From a virus, in the IMG/VR virus record IMGVR_UViG_3300025896_000211, positions 1-21,695 of that record: a DNA stretch of 21,695 nt; one strand, written 5' to 3'. Numbering within the stretch: the first letter of the stretch is position 1; each line of letters begins with the position of its first letter. The position numbers and the translations under genes were made by a program. The notes beneath the pieces were generated by a model. The model was not told where the DNA came from. It did no database searches and worked only from the letters and a program-made list of their open reading frames with translations. Below, one piece after another: positions 1-7,367 of the stretch.

Positions 1-821
1 GCGCAGCAAGACAAGATTCACAGTTCAAAGCACAAAAAGATTGGCGCTTAAAATTAAGTTTAGCACCGGGTGCTAACTATTTTTACAAAGATCCTGATCT
101 TAAACCCGGTGACATTCTTGCCCCGTTAGCAGCAACAGGTGGAATTGTTTTCCCGTATACACCAATCATTGCAACGTCATATAATGCAAACTACGAGGGT
201 ACTGATCTAACTCATACTAACTATAAAATGTATCAGTATAGAAATAGTAATGTAGGCGAGATTACAATAACTGCTGATTTTACTGCGCAAGATACGGCTG
301 AAGCAAATTATCTACTAGCGGTGATACATTTTTTTAAAACAGCAACTAAAATGTTTTATGGACTTGATGAGAATCCACCAAGAGGATTACCGCCACCGCT
401 GTGCTACTTGAGCGGCTACGGGCAGTATCAGTTTGATAGTCATCCTTTAGTAATTCAGTCTTTTAATTATACTCTACCAAATGATGTAGATTACATTCGT
501 GCCGGTTCTTCTGTAAGAATGAGTGGGCAAAATGCCCGATCAGATGAGGACAAGAATCCAAAGGCTGCATCACCAAACTGGTTTTCTTCATTGCTTCGTT
601 TAGGCGGGTCTGGGTTAAAACCGGGTGCTCAGCATGGTCTTCCGCAATTTACTCCATCCGGAGTTGACGAAGCAACTTATGTGCCTACAAAATTAACAAT
701 CACTATTACATGCTTGCCAATGATTTCACGACTGGCAGCAGCAACTGAATTTGGTCTTAAACAATATGCCACTGGTGCACTCAGCCGTGGCTCAACACGC
801 AGAAGCGGAGGTATTTGGTAA
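1..821 (+). CDS. Conserved virion structural protein, probable baseplate tube cap/initiator (5' end outside window)
   Basis: The frame is open from the left edge (first full codon at 3) to a TAA at 819-821, giving at least 272 residues. A Met at 228 is internal, because the upstream codons encode a good protein stretch (DWRLKLSLAPGANYFY, then FPYTPIITASYNANY) in the style of this family. The fragment continues with ITITADFTAQDTAEANYLLA, a helix rich in F, K and T, a PPPLCYL segment, and LPNDVDYIRAG. From memory this pattern recurs in proteins encoded next to gp53 in T4-like marine phages, often annotated only as virion structural protein or as gp48/gp54-like. A role where the tail tube starts on the hub is inferred from position beside gp53 and the hub; no catalytic motif, signal peptide or membrane segment is visible. 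The stop overlaps the next start (TAATG), suggesting translational coupling. Structural role is fairly sure; the exact T4 counterpart is not. Confidence 0.7.
   Translation, partial: AARQDSQFKAQKDWRLKLSLAPGANYFYKDPDLKPGDILAPLAATGGIVFPYTPIIATSYNANYEGTDLTHTNYKMYQYRNSNVGEITITADFTAQDTAEANYLLAVIHFFKTATKMFYGLDENPPRGLPPPLCYLSGYGQYQFDSHPLVIQSFNYTLPNDVDYIRAGSSVRMSGQNARSDEDKNPKAASPNWFSSLLRLGGSGLKPGAQHGLPQFTPSGVDEATYVPTKLTITITCLPMISRLAAATEFGLKQYATGALSRGSTRRSGGIW
807..811 (+). promoter_or_regulatory. Shine-Dalgarno site of gp53
   Basis: GGAGG lies nine bases before the ATG at 821, inside the 3' end of the preceding gene. It is the strongest ribosome-binding site in the window. It decides the gp53 start in favour of ATG 821 rather than the in-frame TTG at 815, which would be only three bases from the site. 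Confidence 0.75.
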
Positions 822-1120
822 TGTCATATGGAACTAGTAGTCCTTACTATACTACAGGAATAGTAAGTAATCAATTTTTAGATATAATGATAAATCGTCC
901 TTTGGAGAAAAATCCAGATGACATATATTGGGCAATCACCCCCACTTATCATTTAAGACCTGATATGCTGGCATTTGACTTGTACAACGATAGCAAGTTA
1001 TGGTGGGTATTTGCTCAGCGCAATCCCAACACACTTAAAGATCCAATGTTTGATTTTGTAGTGGGTACTGAAATTTACCTACCAACAAGTTCAACCTTAA
1101 CACAAACATACGGTATCTAA
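821..1120 (+). CDS. gp53: Baseplate wedge protein gp53
   Basis: This 99-residue protein matches the T4 gp53 family, a wedge component that helps join wedges around the hub. Visible family features are an N-terminal SPYYTTGIVSNQFLDIM, the pair NPDDIYWAITPTYHLRPDML, and the core LYNDSKLWWVFAQRNPNTLK followed by DPMFDFVVGTEIYLP. The core has the W-x-I/V-A-x-x-N ... G-x-x-I-x-x-P layout of a LysM-like fold, consistent with the LysM-like domain known in T4 gp53. It is about half the length of T4 gp53 (196 aa as I recall), as in other short marine versions. The start at ATG 821 is set by GGAGG at 807-811 and overlaps the upstream stop by one base. The hub gene follows after 21 bases. Family call is confident. 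Confidence 0.9.
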   Translation: MSYGTSSPYYTTGIVSNQFLDIMINRPLEKNPDDIYWAITPTYHLRPDMLAFDLYNDSKLWWVFAQRNPNTLKDPMFDFVVGTEIYLPTSSTLTQTYGI

Positions 1121-1141
1121 TTCCGCATATATTACATTTGA

Positions 1142-3718
1142 TTGGCACGACTATTAATGATTTCACGAGCAGAATTTACAGCATTACAACAACAACGAGA
1201 CAGTTTAAAAGGCCAAGCTGCAGCTAAACAGCTTGCCATTGACAATGCCATTGGATCAGGGGTGGATGACGTAACTGTCCTTACCTTAATAGAAGAAAAA
1301 AAACAACTGAACCTTCAAGTTGATGATGCAAAAAATGCTGTAATTAAGGCTGCTGCCGGTGGAATATCAGAAACGGCAGCACCTGTAGCTCCTGCGGTTG
1401 CAGCCCCGATTAACGCCGACCCAACTGCCCCCAACGCAAATACAAAAGTATCAAACACAGGTGAAAATGCAAGTAATGATGATAGAAAATCTGTAGAAAC
1501 TTCATCAACGGTAGCACCCACTGCACCTAAAACCAAAACAAGCTTTGTGTCTGCGATTGGATTCAGACCAAATAACCCCTTATCAAGTTTTAGTAGCTAT
1601 ACATATCATCTAACTTTGTTTATGGTTTCACCTGAAGCATATATTAAATTTGTAAATGACGGAGCAACTCAAATTGCAAACGAGGGATTTTATGTAGTTG
1701 CTGAATCAGGTGGAACTTCCCCAAATGCTGTGACCCCTAGGTTATTTCCTGATCGTGATTATTTTATTGATGATCTTGTCTTTAAAACTTCTTCAAATAC
1801 AAAGGCAACTGACGGTCCGGTTAACAGTATGGGATTTGAATTTAAAATATACGAGCCATATGGTTTTAGTTTTACTAGCCAGTTAAAAGCTGCAGCAGCA
1901 AAAATTGATGCTGCTAGTAAACTGCCAAACGCTGACAAAAACTTTAATCCGCTTAAGCATTTTTTCGTTTTGGGATTTAAATTCTTTGGATACGATGATG
2001 AGGGGGAATATCTGTTATACGATACTGTTTCAGAAGAACTTGGTAGACCGCTAACAGGAAATCATACCGCAGCAGCCGGTGGAAATTTTCCAAGATATTT
2101 TCCATTGAATATCACTGACTTTAGTTTTAAACTTGATGGTAAGACAACAGTTTACAGTATCAAGATGCAACCGGTTGCGATCCAAGAAGCGTTTGGAGTT
2201 AAGCGTTCACAATTTCAAAGTACATATCAATTAATTGGTACTACAGTTGCCGATGTGTTGCTTGGTCAGTCCCAAGGGTCAAGCAATAATTCAATCACTG
2301 GTATTCTAGATATTCTAAACAAAAAAGAACAAGATTTAGTTAACTCAAAACAAGCAGGTGTTGCAAACGTTTATGAAATTTATATTGATCCTGAAATAGG
2401 AAACAAAAAATTAGTTACGGCTGAACTTAAAAACAAGAACAAATCTGCAATGTATGGAGTTAATGGTAGCGACGGTACAAGCGCAAAGGAAAGCCTCAAT
2501 AATACAAAATATGATCCTAATACAAGATCCGTCACTGTAAATTCAGGACAATCATTAATCAAACTAATTGACAATATAATTTGTCAAAGTGAATATATTT
2601 TGGGTGCTATGGAATATATTTATAATGAAGAATTGGTTACTAAATCTAAACCGCAAACAGAAAAATATCTGCAATGGTTTATGATTAACCCAGTTGCTAT
2701 CCCATTGGGATATGACACGATTAGGAATGATTATTCATATAGACTTATATACGAAATAAAGCCCTATCAAATTCCATTTGTTAGATCAACTTTTGTGAAT
2801 GTGGACAAGAAAACAAAATATAGCGGTGCGTATAAAAAATATGAATATTATTTTACAGGGCAAAACACTGAGGTGTTAAGCTTTGAAACAACTTATAACA
2901 ATTTATATTTTATTCCGGGCGGTAGTGATGGATCGGCAATGCCAAGTAGATCGGGAACTGATGTGCCTGTCGTACCAGGCAGCAAAATTACAGGTAATGA
3001 ATCCCAATTAGGTAAAGCAGGCGACCCTGTTGGTAGCGTAAAAACAAGTTTGTATAGTTTAGCAGACAGTGTTAAGAACAAACTGTTAATAATGGGTGAT
3101 CCTGATTACTTGATGACCCGAATTGGTGTTGCAGGGAATGTAACTGCGCCAAAAGAAGCAGTATATGGACCAGATTATTCAATCAACCCATTAATTGGTC
3201 AGATTTTCATAGAGATTAATTTTTACGAAGGGGTTGACTACGACACGCAGACTGGCTTATTAAAGATTAATAAAAATATTGAGTTTTATCAATATCCAAA
3301 AACTATTAAAGATAAAATTAGCGGAATTGTTTACATGGTGTTGAGCGTAGTGAGTACTTTTAGTAAAGGTAAGTTTACACAAGAACTAGATTTAGCTCTT
3401 TGGCCAGCACCGCCGGATGAGGTAACTAATACCGTTACCGGACGAGAATTTTCTGAGAATGATCAATCAAAACAAAGAGTAGTTTCTACCGGAGTTGCAA
3501 ATAACGCATTTTTGGCAGGGGTACCAAAAGCACAAACAGTTGGATTTAGTGCAGTTACTCCTATCAGTAACTTTGCAACAGACGCAGTTGCAACAACGAA
3601 TTCTGATATCTTGAAAACAATTGCTCCCACTCCAATGGATCAAGCTAATCGTAGCGTACTCGCTGCAATCAATAGAGTTCAAAATGAGGGCGGGAGAGAA
3701 CCACCCCAAACAGTATAA
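1142..3718 (+). CDS. Probable baseplate central hub protein (gp27-like), with N-terminal coiled-coil extension
   Basis: An 858-residue protein numbered from TTG 1142; ATG 1157 (five codons later, protein MISRAEF...) is equally possible, and neither has a clear Shine-Dalgarno. Residues about 6-70 are charged and Q/K-rich, likely helical coiled coil; about 70-130 is an Ala/Pro/Thr-rich linker. The folded part begins near SFVSAIGFRPNNP (about 134). Later blocks are PRYFPLNITDFSFKLDG (about 317), EKYLQWFMINPVAIPLGYD and YRLIYEIKPYQIPFVRS (about 508-550), YYFTGQNTEVLSFETTYNNL (about 569-588), and VYMVLSVVSTFSKGKFTQEL (about 730-750), the last resembling the closing beta-strands of phage hub domains. 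Residues after about 760 are low-complexity tail. It sits between gp53 and the gp5-like spike, where a gp27-type hub fits. It is over twice the length of T4 gp27 (391 aa as I recall). Structural role is firm; gp27 equivalence is inference from position and general pattern. Confidence 0.65.
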   Translation: MARLLMISRAEFTALQQQRDSLKGQAAAKQLAIDNAIGSGVDDVTVLTLIEEKKQLNLQVDDAKNAVIKAAAGGISETAAPVAPAVAAPINADPTAPNANTKVSNTGENASNDDRKSVETSSTVAPTAPKTKTSFVSAIGFRPNNPLSSFSSYTYHLTLFMVSPEAYIKFVNDGATQIANEGFYVVAESGGTSPNAVTPRLFPDRDYFIDDLVFKTSSNTKATDGPVNSMGFEFKIYEPYGFSFTSQLKAAAAKIDAASKLPNADKNFNPLKHFFVLGFKFFGYDDEGEYLLYDTVSEELGRPLTGNHTAAAGGNFPRYFPLNITDFSFKLDGKTTVYSIKMQPVAIQEAFGVKRSQFQSTYQLIGTTVADVLLGQSQGSSNNSITGILDILNKKEQDLVNSKQAGVANVYEIYIDPEIGNKKLVTAELKNKNKSAMYGVNGSDGTSAKESLNNTKYDPNTRSVTVNSGQSLIKLIDNIICQSEYILGAMEYIYNEELVTKSKPQTEKYLQWFMINPVAIPLGYDTIRNDYSYRLIYEIKPYQIPFVRSTFVNVDKKTKYSGAYKKYEYYFTGQNTEVLSFETTYNNLYFIPGGSDGSAMPSRSGTDVPVVPGSKITGNESQLGKAGDPVGSVKTSLYSLADSVKNKLLIMGDPDYLMTRIGVAGNVTAPKEAVYGPDYSINPLIGQIFIEINFYEGVDYDTQTGLLKINKNIEFYQYPKTIKDKISGIVYMVLSVVSTFSKGKFTQELDLALWPAPPDEVTNTVTGREFSENDQSKQRVVSTGVANNAFLAGVPKAQTVGFSAVTPISNFATDAVATTNSDILKTIAPTPMDQANRSVLAAINRVQNEGGREPPQTV

Positions 3719-3720
3719 GG
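3717..3720 (+). promoter_or_regulatory. Shine-Dalgarno site of the gp5-like gene
   Basis: AAGG seven bases before ATG 3728; it begins within the TAA stop of the hub gene (3716-3718). Translation of hub and spike may therefore be coupled, which would suit two proteins that assemble together. Confidence 0.55.
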
Positions 3721-3727
3721 TTAATCA

Positions 3728-6700
3728 ATGAGCGATAATATAATTAAAACTACGGGCACTACAGAACAGTTTAAGCCTAATCCCGGCGGCGCAATTTCCT
3801 TTCCGTATGCAGCTAGGGGAGTAGTAAAAGATAACGTAGACACAATACGCACAGGCAGATTACGAGTTTACATTGACGATTTTGGATCACATGATCCTAA
3901 CGATAGTGAATCTTGGGTCACAGTGTCTTACCTGTCTCCTTTTTACGGTACCGCAGGGAACTTGTCATCGGATCCAATGACTGGATACGGAACATATATT
4001 AACAACCCACACTCGTATGGCTTTTGGGCCAGCAGTCCTGATATTGGAACAGAAGTTATTTGTGTTTTCTTGTATGGCAAAAAAGACTTTGGATACTATA
4101 TTGGATGCATACCAACACCAGGCTTAACTCACATGGTTCCTGCTATTGGAGCATCCACTAACATTCTTACTGGATCCGATACGGAGAGTGATAGTTTTGG
4201 TGGTGCAACTAGATTGCCTACGGTAGAAATGAATGACAAAAATGCCAAACTTTATGACGATCCAAAGTTCAATGATTCAGCTAGACCAGTGCATAAAATT
4301 ATCGCAACACAGTTTTGGCAACAGGGTTTACTTAGAGATTCTATCAGAGGTCCAATAACAAGTTCAGCATCACGTGAGTCACCTTCAAATGTGTTTGGTC
4401 TCTCAACTCCGGGAAGACCAATTTACAGCGGTGTAACAGGTGAAAATGAAGCAGAATTTACGGTCAAAATTGATCAGGCTACTAATCAACAAGCCAAAAT
4501 TATTTCAAGACGCGGCGGACATAGCTTTGTTATGGATGACGGTGACAAGTATGGGGCAGATCAATTAATTAGATTGCGAACTAGTGGTGGTCATCAAATT
4601 ACAATGAGTGATGACGGCGGTACGTTATTCATAACACACGCAAACGGTCAAAGTTATGTTGAGTTAGGTAAAGAAGGAACAGTTGATATCTATGCGACTA
4701 ACAGTTTTAATGTAAGAACAAAAGGTGATATTAATTTTCACGCCGACAACAATATAAACTTAAATGCTAAAAAATCGTTAAATGTATTTGCGGAACAAAT
4801 TAATATTAACAGTGACAAAGACACTAACTTAAGAACAGGTGAAAATTTTAGTCAGCATACTAAATCAAATTATAAGGTTAAAGTTGACAAAGGAATGAGT
4901 TTGGCTTCAACGGGAGACTCATCATTCTTAAGCAAAGCAACTACTTATATTAACGGTGGCCCTAACATAAAGCTAAACACAGGGGCATCATCGTTGATTC
5001 CAAAAGATATCGCCCCTATTCCTATAACTGCACATACTGATACTTTACTTGATAAAGCAAAGGGATGGATACCTGCTCCGGCTATGTTGACAAGCATAAC
5101 TTCACGTGCTCCGGCACACTCTCCCTGGGTTTATGCAAATTTAGGGGTTGACGTTAAAATCAATGAAAGTGCAACTGCGGCTTTTCCTTCGGATGCTTCT
5201 TCTTCTGTACAACAAGCAAACGCTGCAGTAGCATCAGCTCCAAAAAACCCAGTACAAACCAATGTTGCTGCGTCTGTTCCGGTAAACAGTGCAGTTAGTA
5301 ACACTATAGATAAAAATACAACTGCAACGTTGGTTGCTCAAACTGCTACTAATGCAGCAAGTGACCCCGTAACTAGTTCTGCAGTTGCTGCTGGATCGGG
5401 AGTTGTTACTGATTTAGCGGGTACAAAGAAGGCAATATTAGGAAAGCTTGCTCATACCCCTGAACAAATGGAAGCAGCAGGAACAATTAAACCCGGTTCT
5501 GCTACTTTGGTTGCGGCAATGATTTCGCAAGGAAAAACAATTGACCAAGCATTACCTTCAAATTTGTTTACTGGAAAAGATGGAGTTAGCAGTGTTGCTG
5601 ACTATACAAAAAATGTAAATGCTCAAACTAATAATCAAGTTGGGCTTATGCAGCAAGGCTTGCTCGCTCTTAAATCAAGCGGCTTGATATCAGGAAACGA
5701 AAGTCCAACACAGATCGGTGGGCTGGTAACTGCAACCGCAGTTGTGGGGGTCAGTGAAGTTTCATCATTTATTAAGAATAGTTCATCACCATCTGCACAA
5801 CTTGCTAGCAATGCAGGCATCGCCGCTTCTATGGCAGGTAGTAAAATAGGCGACGCAATTAGTTCAGGTAATTTTGCTGCAAATATGGCAGACAAAACAA
5901 CAAACCCTGCAGGTTCAATTGCAGCGTCAATAAAAAATACGGCTTCATCTGTTGCCGATTCGGTTAAAGGTGCTGCTTCTTCAGCTTTTAGTGCAATTAA
6001 GAACGGATTTACAAAATTAAAATCAAATGTTCCACAAAATCTAACAACATTAAATGCACAGAATCAAGCTAAGCTAGATGCAGACAGTACAAAAACAGAA
6101 GCAAAAGCTGAAGTTAAAACTAATTTTAGTGTTGCTGATATAGCTACGGCTGTAGGAACAGCGTCTCTGATTGCGGGTGCAGCCGGAGTTGAAGATGCAT
6201 TTACTATAGCAGCCTTGGCCGGAGGAATTGGTGCGATCAGTAAACTTGTCACCAACTCTAGTGCTCCTTCTGCGGCTTCTGCTGCTGATTCTGCCGGCGG
6301 AACAAGTATCGGCTCATCAATAAAATCTACAGTGAGTAATATTAGTGGTTCGCTTGTCTCTGCATCACCTGCTTCATTGGGAGAATTAGGTAACGGATTA
6401 AGTGCAACTGCTTTGCCTGGACTTAATAAGTCTCAAATTGCAGGATTGAGTAGCGCGATTCAATCAATAGGTTCAGGTGGACCACAGACTATAAAAATGC
6501 CAACAGTAGCTACAAATACAATTGACAGGTCTGATATTAATAGTCAAACCAAATCATTGTTCGGGGATTCAAGAATCCCAATGCCAACTACTGGTAATTT
6601 TAACTTTAAACCACCTTCACCTGAATTGCAACAAAAGTATGACGCAATCAAAGCAGAACTGGAAGCAAAACAAGATGCAAGATGGACACTATCTAAAGAC

Positions 6701-6844
6701 TTGAGCGATGCTAAACGTAAGTATGGTCTTGATAGCTACCAAGTTGAATCAGCCGACGTGCAGTATAAAGAATGTGTACAACGTATAGCAGAACTACAAG
6801 CAGAAAAAACTGCAGTTTCAAATCAAATACTTGCATCACTTTAA
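3728..6844 (+). CDS. gp5: Baseplate hub/tail spike protein, gp5-like, no recognisable lysozyme domain
   Basis: A 1038-residue protein. Residues about 20-140 form a gp5/VgrG-type OB-fold: SFPYAARGVVKDN, TGRLRVYIDDFGSHDP, YGFWASSPDIGTEVICVFLY, GYYIGCIPTPG. Residues about 255-420 hold short beta repeats (GGHSFVMDDG, GGHQITMSDDG, GQSYVELGKEGTVDIYA, KGDINFHADNNINLNAKKSL) typical of the trimeric needle of gp5/VgrG proteins. LTSITSRAPAHSPW (about 455) matches a motif I recall after the needle in cyanophage gp5. Next comes an alpha-helical segment at about 562-688 (HTPEQMEAAGTIKPGSATLV ... LPSNLFTGKDGVSS), then a long Ala/Ser-rich stretch, and a charged coiled coil at about 964-1038. T4 gp5 (575 aa as I recall) carries a lysozyme between OB-fold and needle; here I see none. 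The protein should pierce the outer membrane at the tip of the tube. SD AAGG at 3717; gp25 follows after 17 bases. OB-fold/needle call is confident, C-terminal function unknown. Confidence 0.85.
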   Translation: MSDNIIKTTGTTEQFKPNPGGAISFPYAARGVVKDNVDTIRTGRLRVYIDDFGSHDPNDSESWVTVSYLSPFYGTAGNLSSDPMTGYGTYINNPHSYGFWASSPDIGTEVICVFLYGKKDFGYYIGCIPTPGLTHMVPAIGASTNILTGSDTESDSFGGATRLPTVEMNDKNAKLYDDPKFNDSARPVHKIIATQFWQQGLLRDSIRGPITSSASRESPSNVFGLSTPGRPIYSGVTGENEAEFTVKIDQATNQQAKIISRRGGHSFVMDDGDKYGADQLIRLRTSGGHQITMSDDGGTLFITHANGQSYVELGKEGTVDIYATNSFNVRTKGDINFHADNNINLNAKKSLNVFAEQININSDKDTNLRTGENFSQHTKSNYKVKVDKGMSLASTGDSSFLSKATTYINGGPNIKLNTGASSLIPKDIAPIPITAHTDTLLDKAKGWIPAPAMLTSITSRAPAHSPWVYANLGVDVKINESATAAFPSDASSSVQQANAAVASAPKNPVQTNVAASVPVNSAVSNTIDKNTTATLVAQTATNAASDPVTSSAVAAGSGVVTDLAGTKKAILGKLAHTPEQMEAAGTIKPGSATLVAAMISQGKTIDQALPSNLFTGKDGVSSVADYTKNVNAQTNNQVGLMQQGLLALKSSGLISGNESPTQIGGLVTATAVVGVSEVSSFIKNSSSPSAQLASNAGIAASMAGSKIGDAISSGNFAANMADKTTNPAGSIAASIKNTASSVADSVKGAASSAFSAIKNGFTKLKSNVPQNLTTLNAQNQAKLDADSTKTEAKAEVKTNFSVADIATAVGTASLIAGAAGVEDAFTIAALAGGIGAISKLVTNSSAPSAASAADSAGGTSIGSSIKSTVSNISGSLVSASPASLGELGNGLSATALPGLNKSQIAGLSSAIQSIGSGGPQTIKMPTVATNTIDRSDINSQTKSLFGDSRIPMPTTGNFNFKPPSPELQQKYDAIKAELEAKQDARWTLSKDLSDAKRKYGLDSYQVESADVQYKECVQRIAELQAEKTAVSNQILASL

Positions 6845-6850
6845 TTACAT

Positions 6851-6854
6851 AGGA
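6851..6854 (+). promoter_or_regulatory. Shine-Dalgarno site of gp25
   Basis: AGGA seven bases before ATG 6862, in a 17-base A-rich gap after the stop of the gp5-like gene. It supports the annotated gp25 start. Confidence 0.6.
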
Positions 6855-6861
6855 AATAAAA

Positions 6862-7311
6862 ATGCCAACATATACCGGATTTAGTACACTTAACGCAAAT
6901 CAAGCTAGAACTTTAAATTTACCTGCAGGGATTGACGGCGGTGTTGGGTCAATAAACAAACCAATTGTGCCCTCAAAGAAATTCTCATTGTACGATAATC
7001 AGTTAGTGATCATTGATTTCTTAAACGCGATCAATATTCCGCAAGGCCAAAAAGTTGGAAATCCTAGCTATGGTTCAACAATTTGGTCTTTTATATTTGA
7101 ACCAAATATCCCTGAAATTCAGATCCAAATTGAAAATGAGTTAAAGCGTGTAGCTCATGCTGATCCTAGGATTATTATCAACACCGTTACAACTTATCCT
7201 AGTGACAATGGAATTCTAATTGAAATGGAGATAGCAATTTCCCCGCAAAATCAAGTCCAGCAGCTTAAGATTAACTTTGATCGTGCTACGGGAACAGCAT
7301 CCGCACAATAA
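6862..7311 (+). CDS. gp25: Baseplate wedge / sheath initiator gp25 (GPW/gp25 family)
   Basis: This 149-residue protein has the GPW/gp25 fold signature shared by contractile tails and type VI secretion (TssE): an N-terminal positioning segment ending FSLYDNQLVIIDFLNAIN, then GNPSYGSTIWSFIFEPNIPE, a helix EIQIQIENELKRVAHADPRI, and the closing beta-strands GILIEMEIAISPQ. In T4 gp25 binds gp6 and gp53 in the inner wedge and starts polymerisation of the sheath. The 'EPN' and the 'DPR(I/V)' element correspond to the conserved parts of the family as I remember it. Length is close to the family's usual 130-150 residues. The start has an AGGA site. It directly precedes gp6, its known partner, as in other T4-like marine phages. 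High confidence. Confidence 0.95.
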   Translation: MPTYTGFSTLNANQARTLNLPAGIDGGVGSINKPIVPSKKFSLYDNQLVIIDFLNAINIPQGQKVGNPSYGSTIWSFIFEPNIPEIQIQIENELKRVAHADPRIIINTVTTYPSDNGILIEMEIAISPQNQVQQLKINFDRATGTASAQ

Positions 7312-7341
7312 TCGTTCTTTAAAACCATACTTTTGGCAATT

Positions 7342-7349
7342 GATAAATA
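7342..7349 (+). promoter_or_regulatory. Candidate T4-type late promoter upstream of gp6
   Basis: GATAAATA differs at one base from the T4 late -10 element TATAAATA and fits the NATAAATA form I recall for T4-like cyanophages. It lies in the 56-bp gap 7312-7367, the widest between genes here, 18 bases before ATG 7368. Initiation about six bases downstream would leave a short leader containing the AAGAGA at 7355-7360. A perfect TATAAT overlaps at 7348-7353, but nothing like a -35 box lies at the right distance, so a phage late sigma seems likelier than sigma-70. Confidence 0.5.
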
Positions 7350-7367
7350 TAATAAAGAGAAAAACTT

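Noticed and set aside
228-821. Start of the first gene at the Met at 228
   Set aside because: The same frame is open to the left edge and its translation upstream of 228 looks like the same protein, so 228 is internal.
815-1120. gp53 starting at TTG 815
   Set aside because: The ribosome-binding site is only three bases away; ATG 821 is better spaced.
1315-1536. Minus-strand reading frame within the hub gene
   Set aside because: It is the reverse complement of the Ala/Pro-rich linker codons; no start signal and no recognisable protein.
5635-5895. Minus-strand reading frames within the gp5-like gene (also 6064-6255)
   Set aside because: They mirror Ala/Ser-rich codons on the coding strand, giving Ala/Leu-rich shadows without ribosome-binding sites.
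5180-6500. Ala/Ser-rich stretch as a frameshifted or degenerate region
   Set aside because: The frame is continuous through to a sensible C-terminal coiled coil, and codon use resembles the rest of the gene.
7334-7353. Sigma-70 promoter from TTGGCA and TATAAT
   Set aside because: The boxes are only eight bases apart, far too close for a functional -35/-10 pair.
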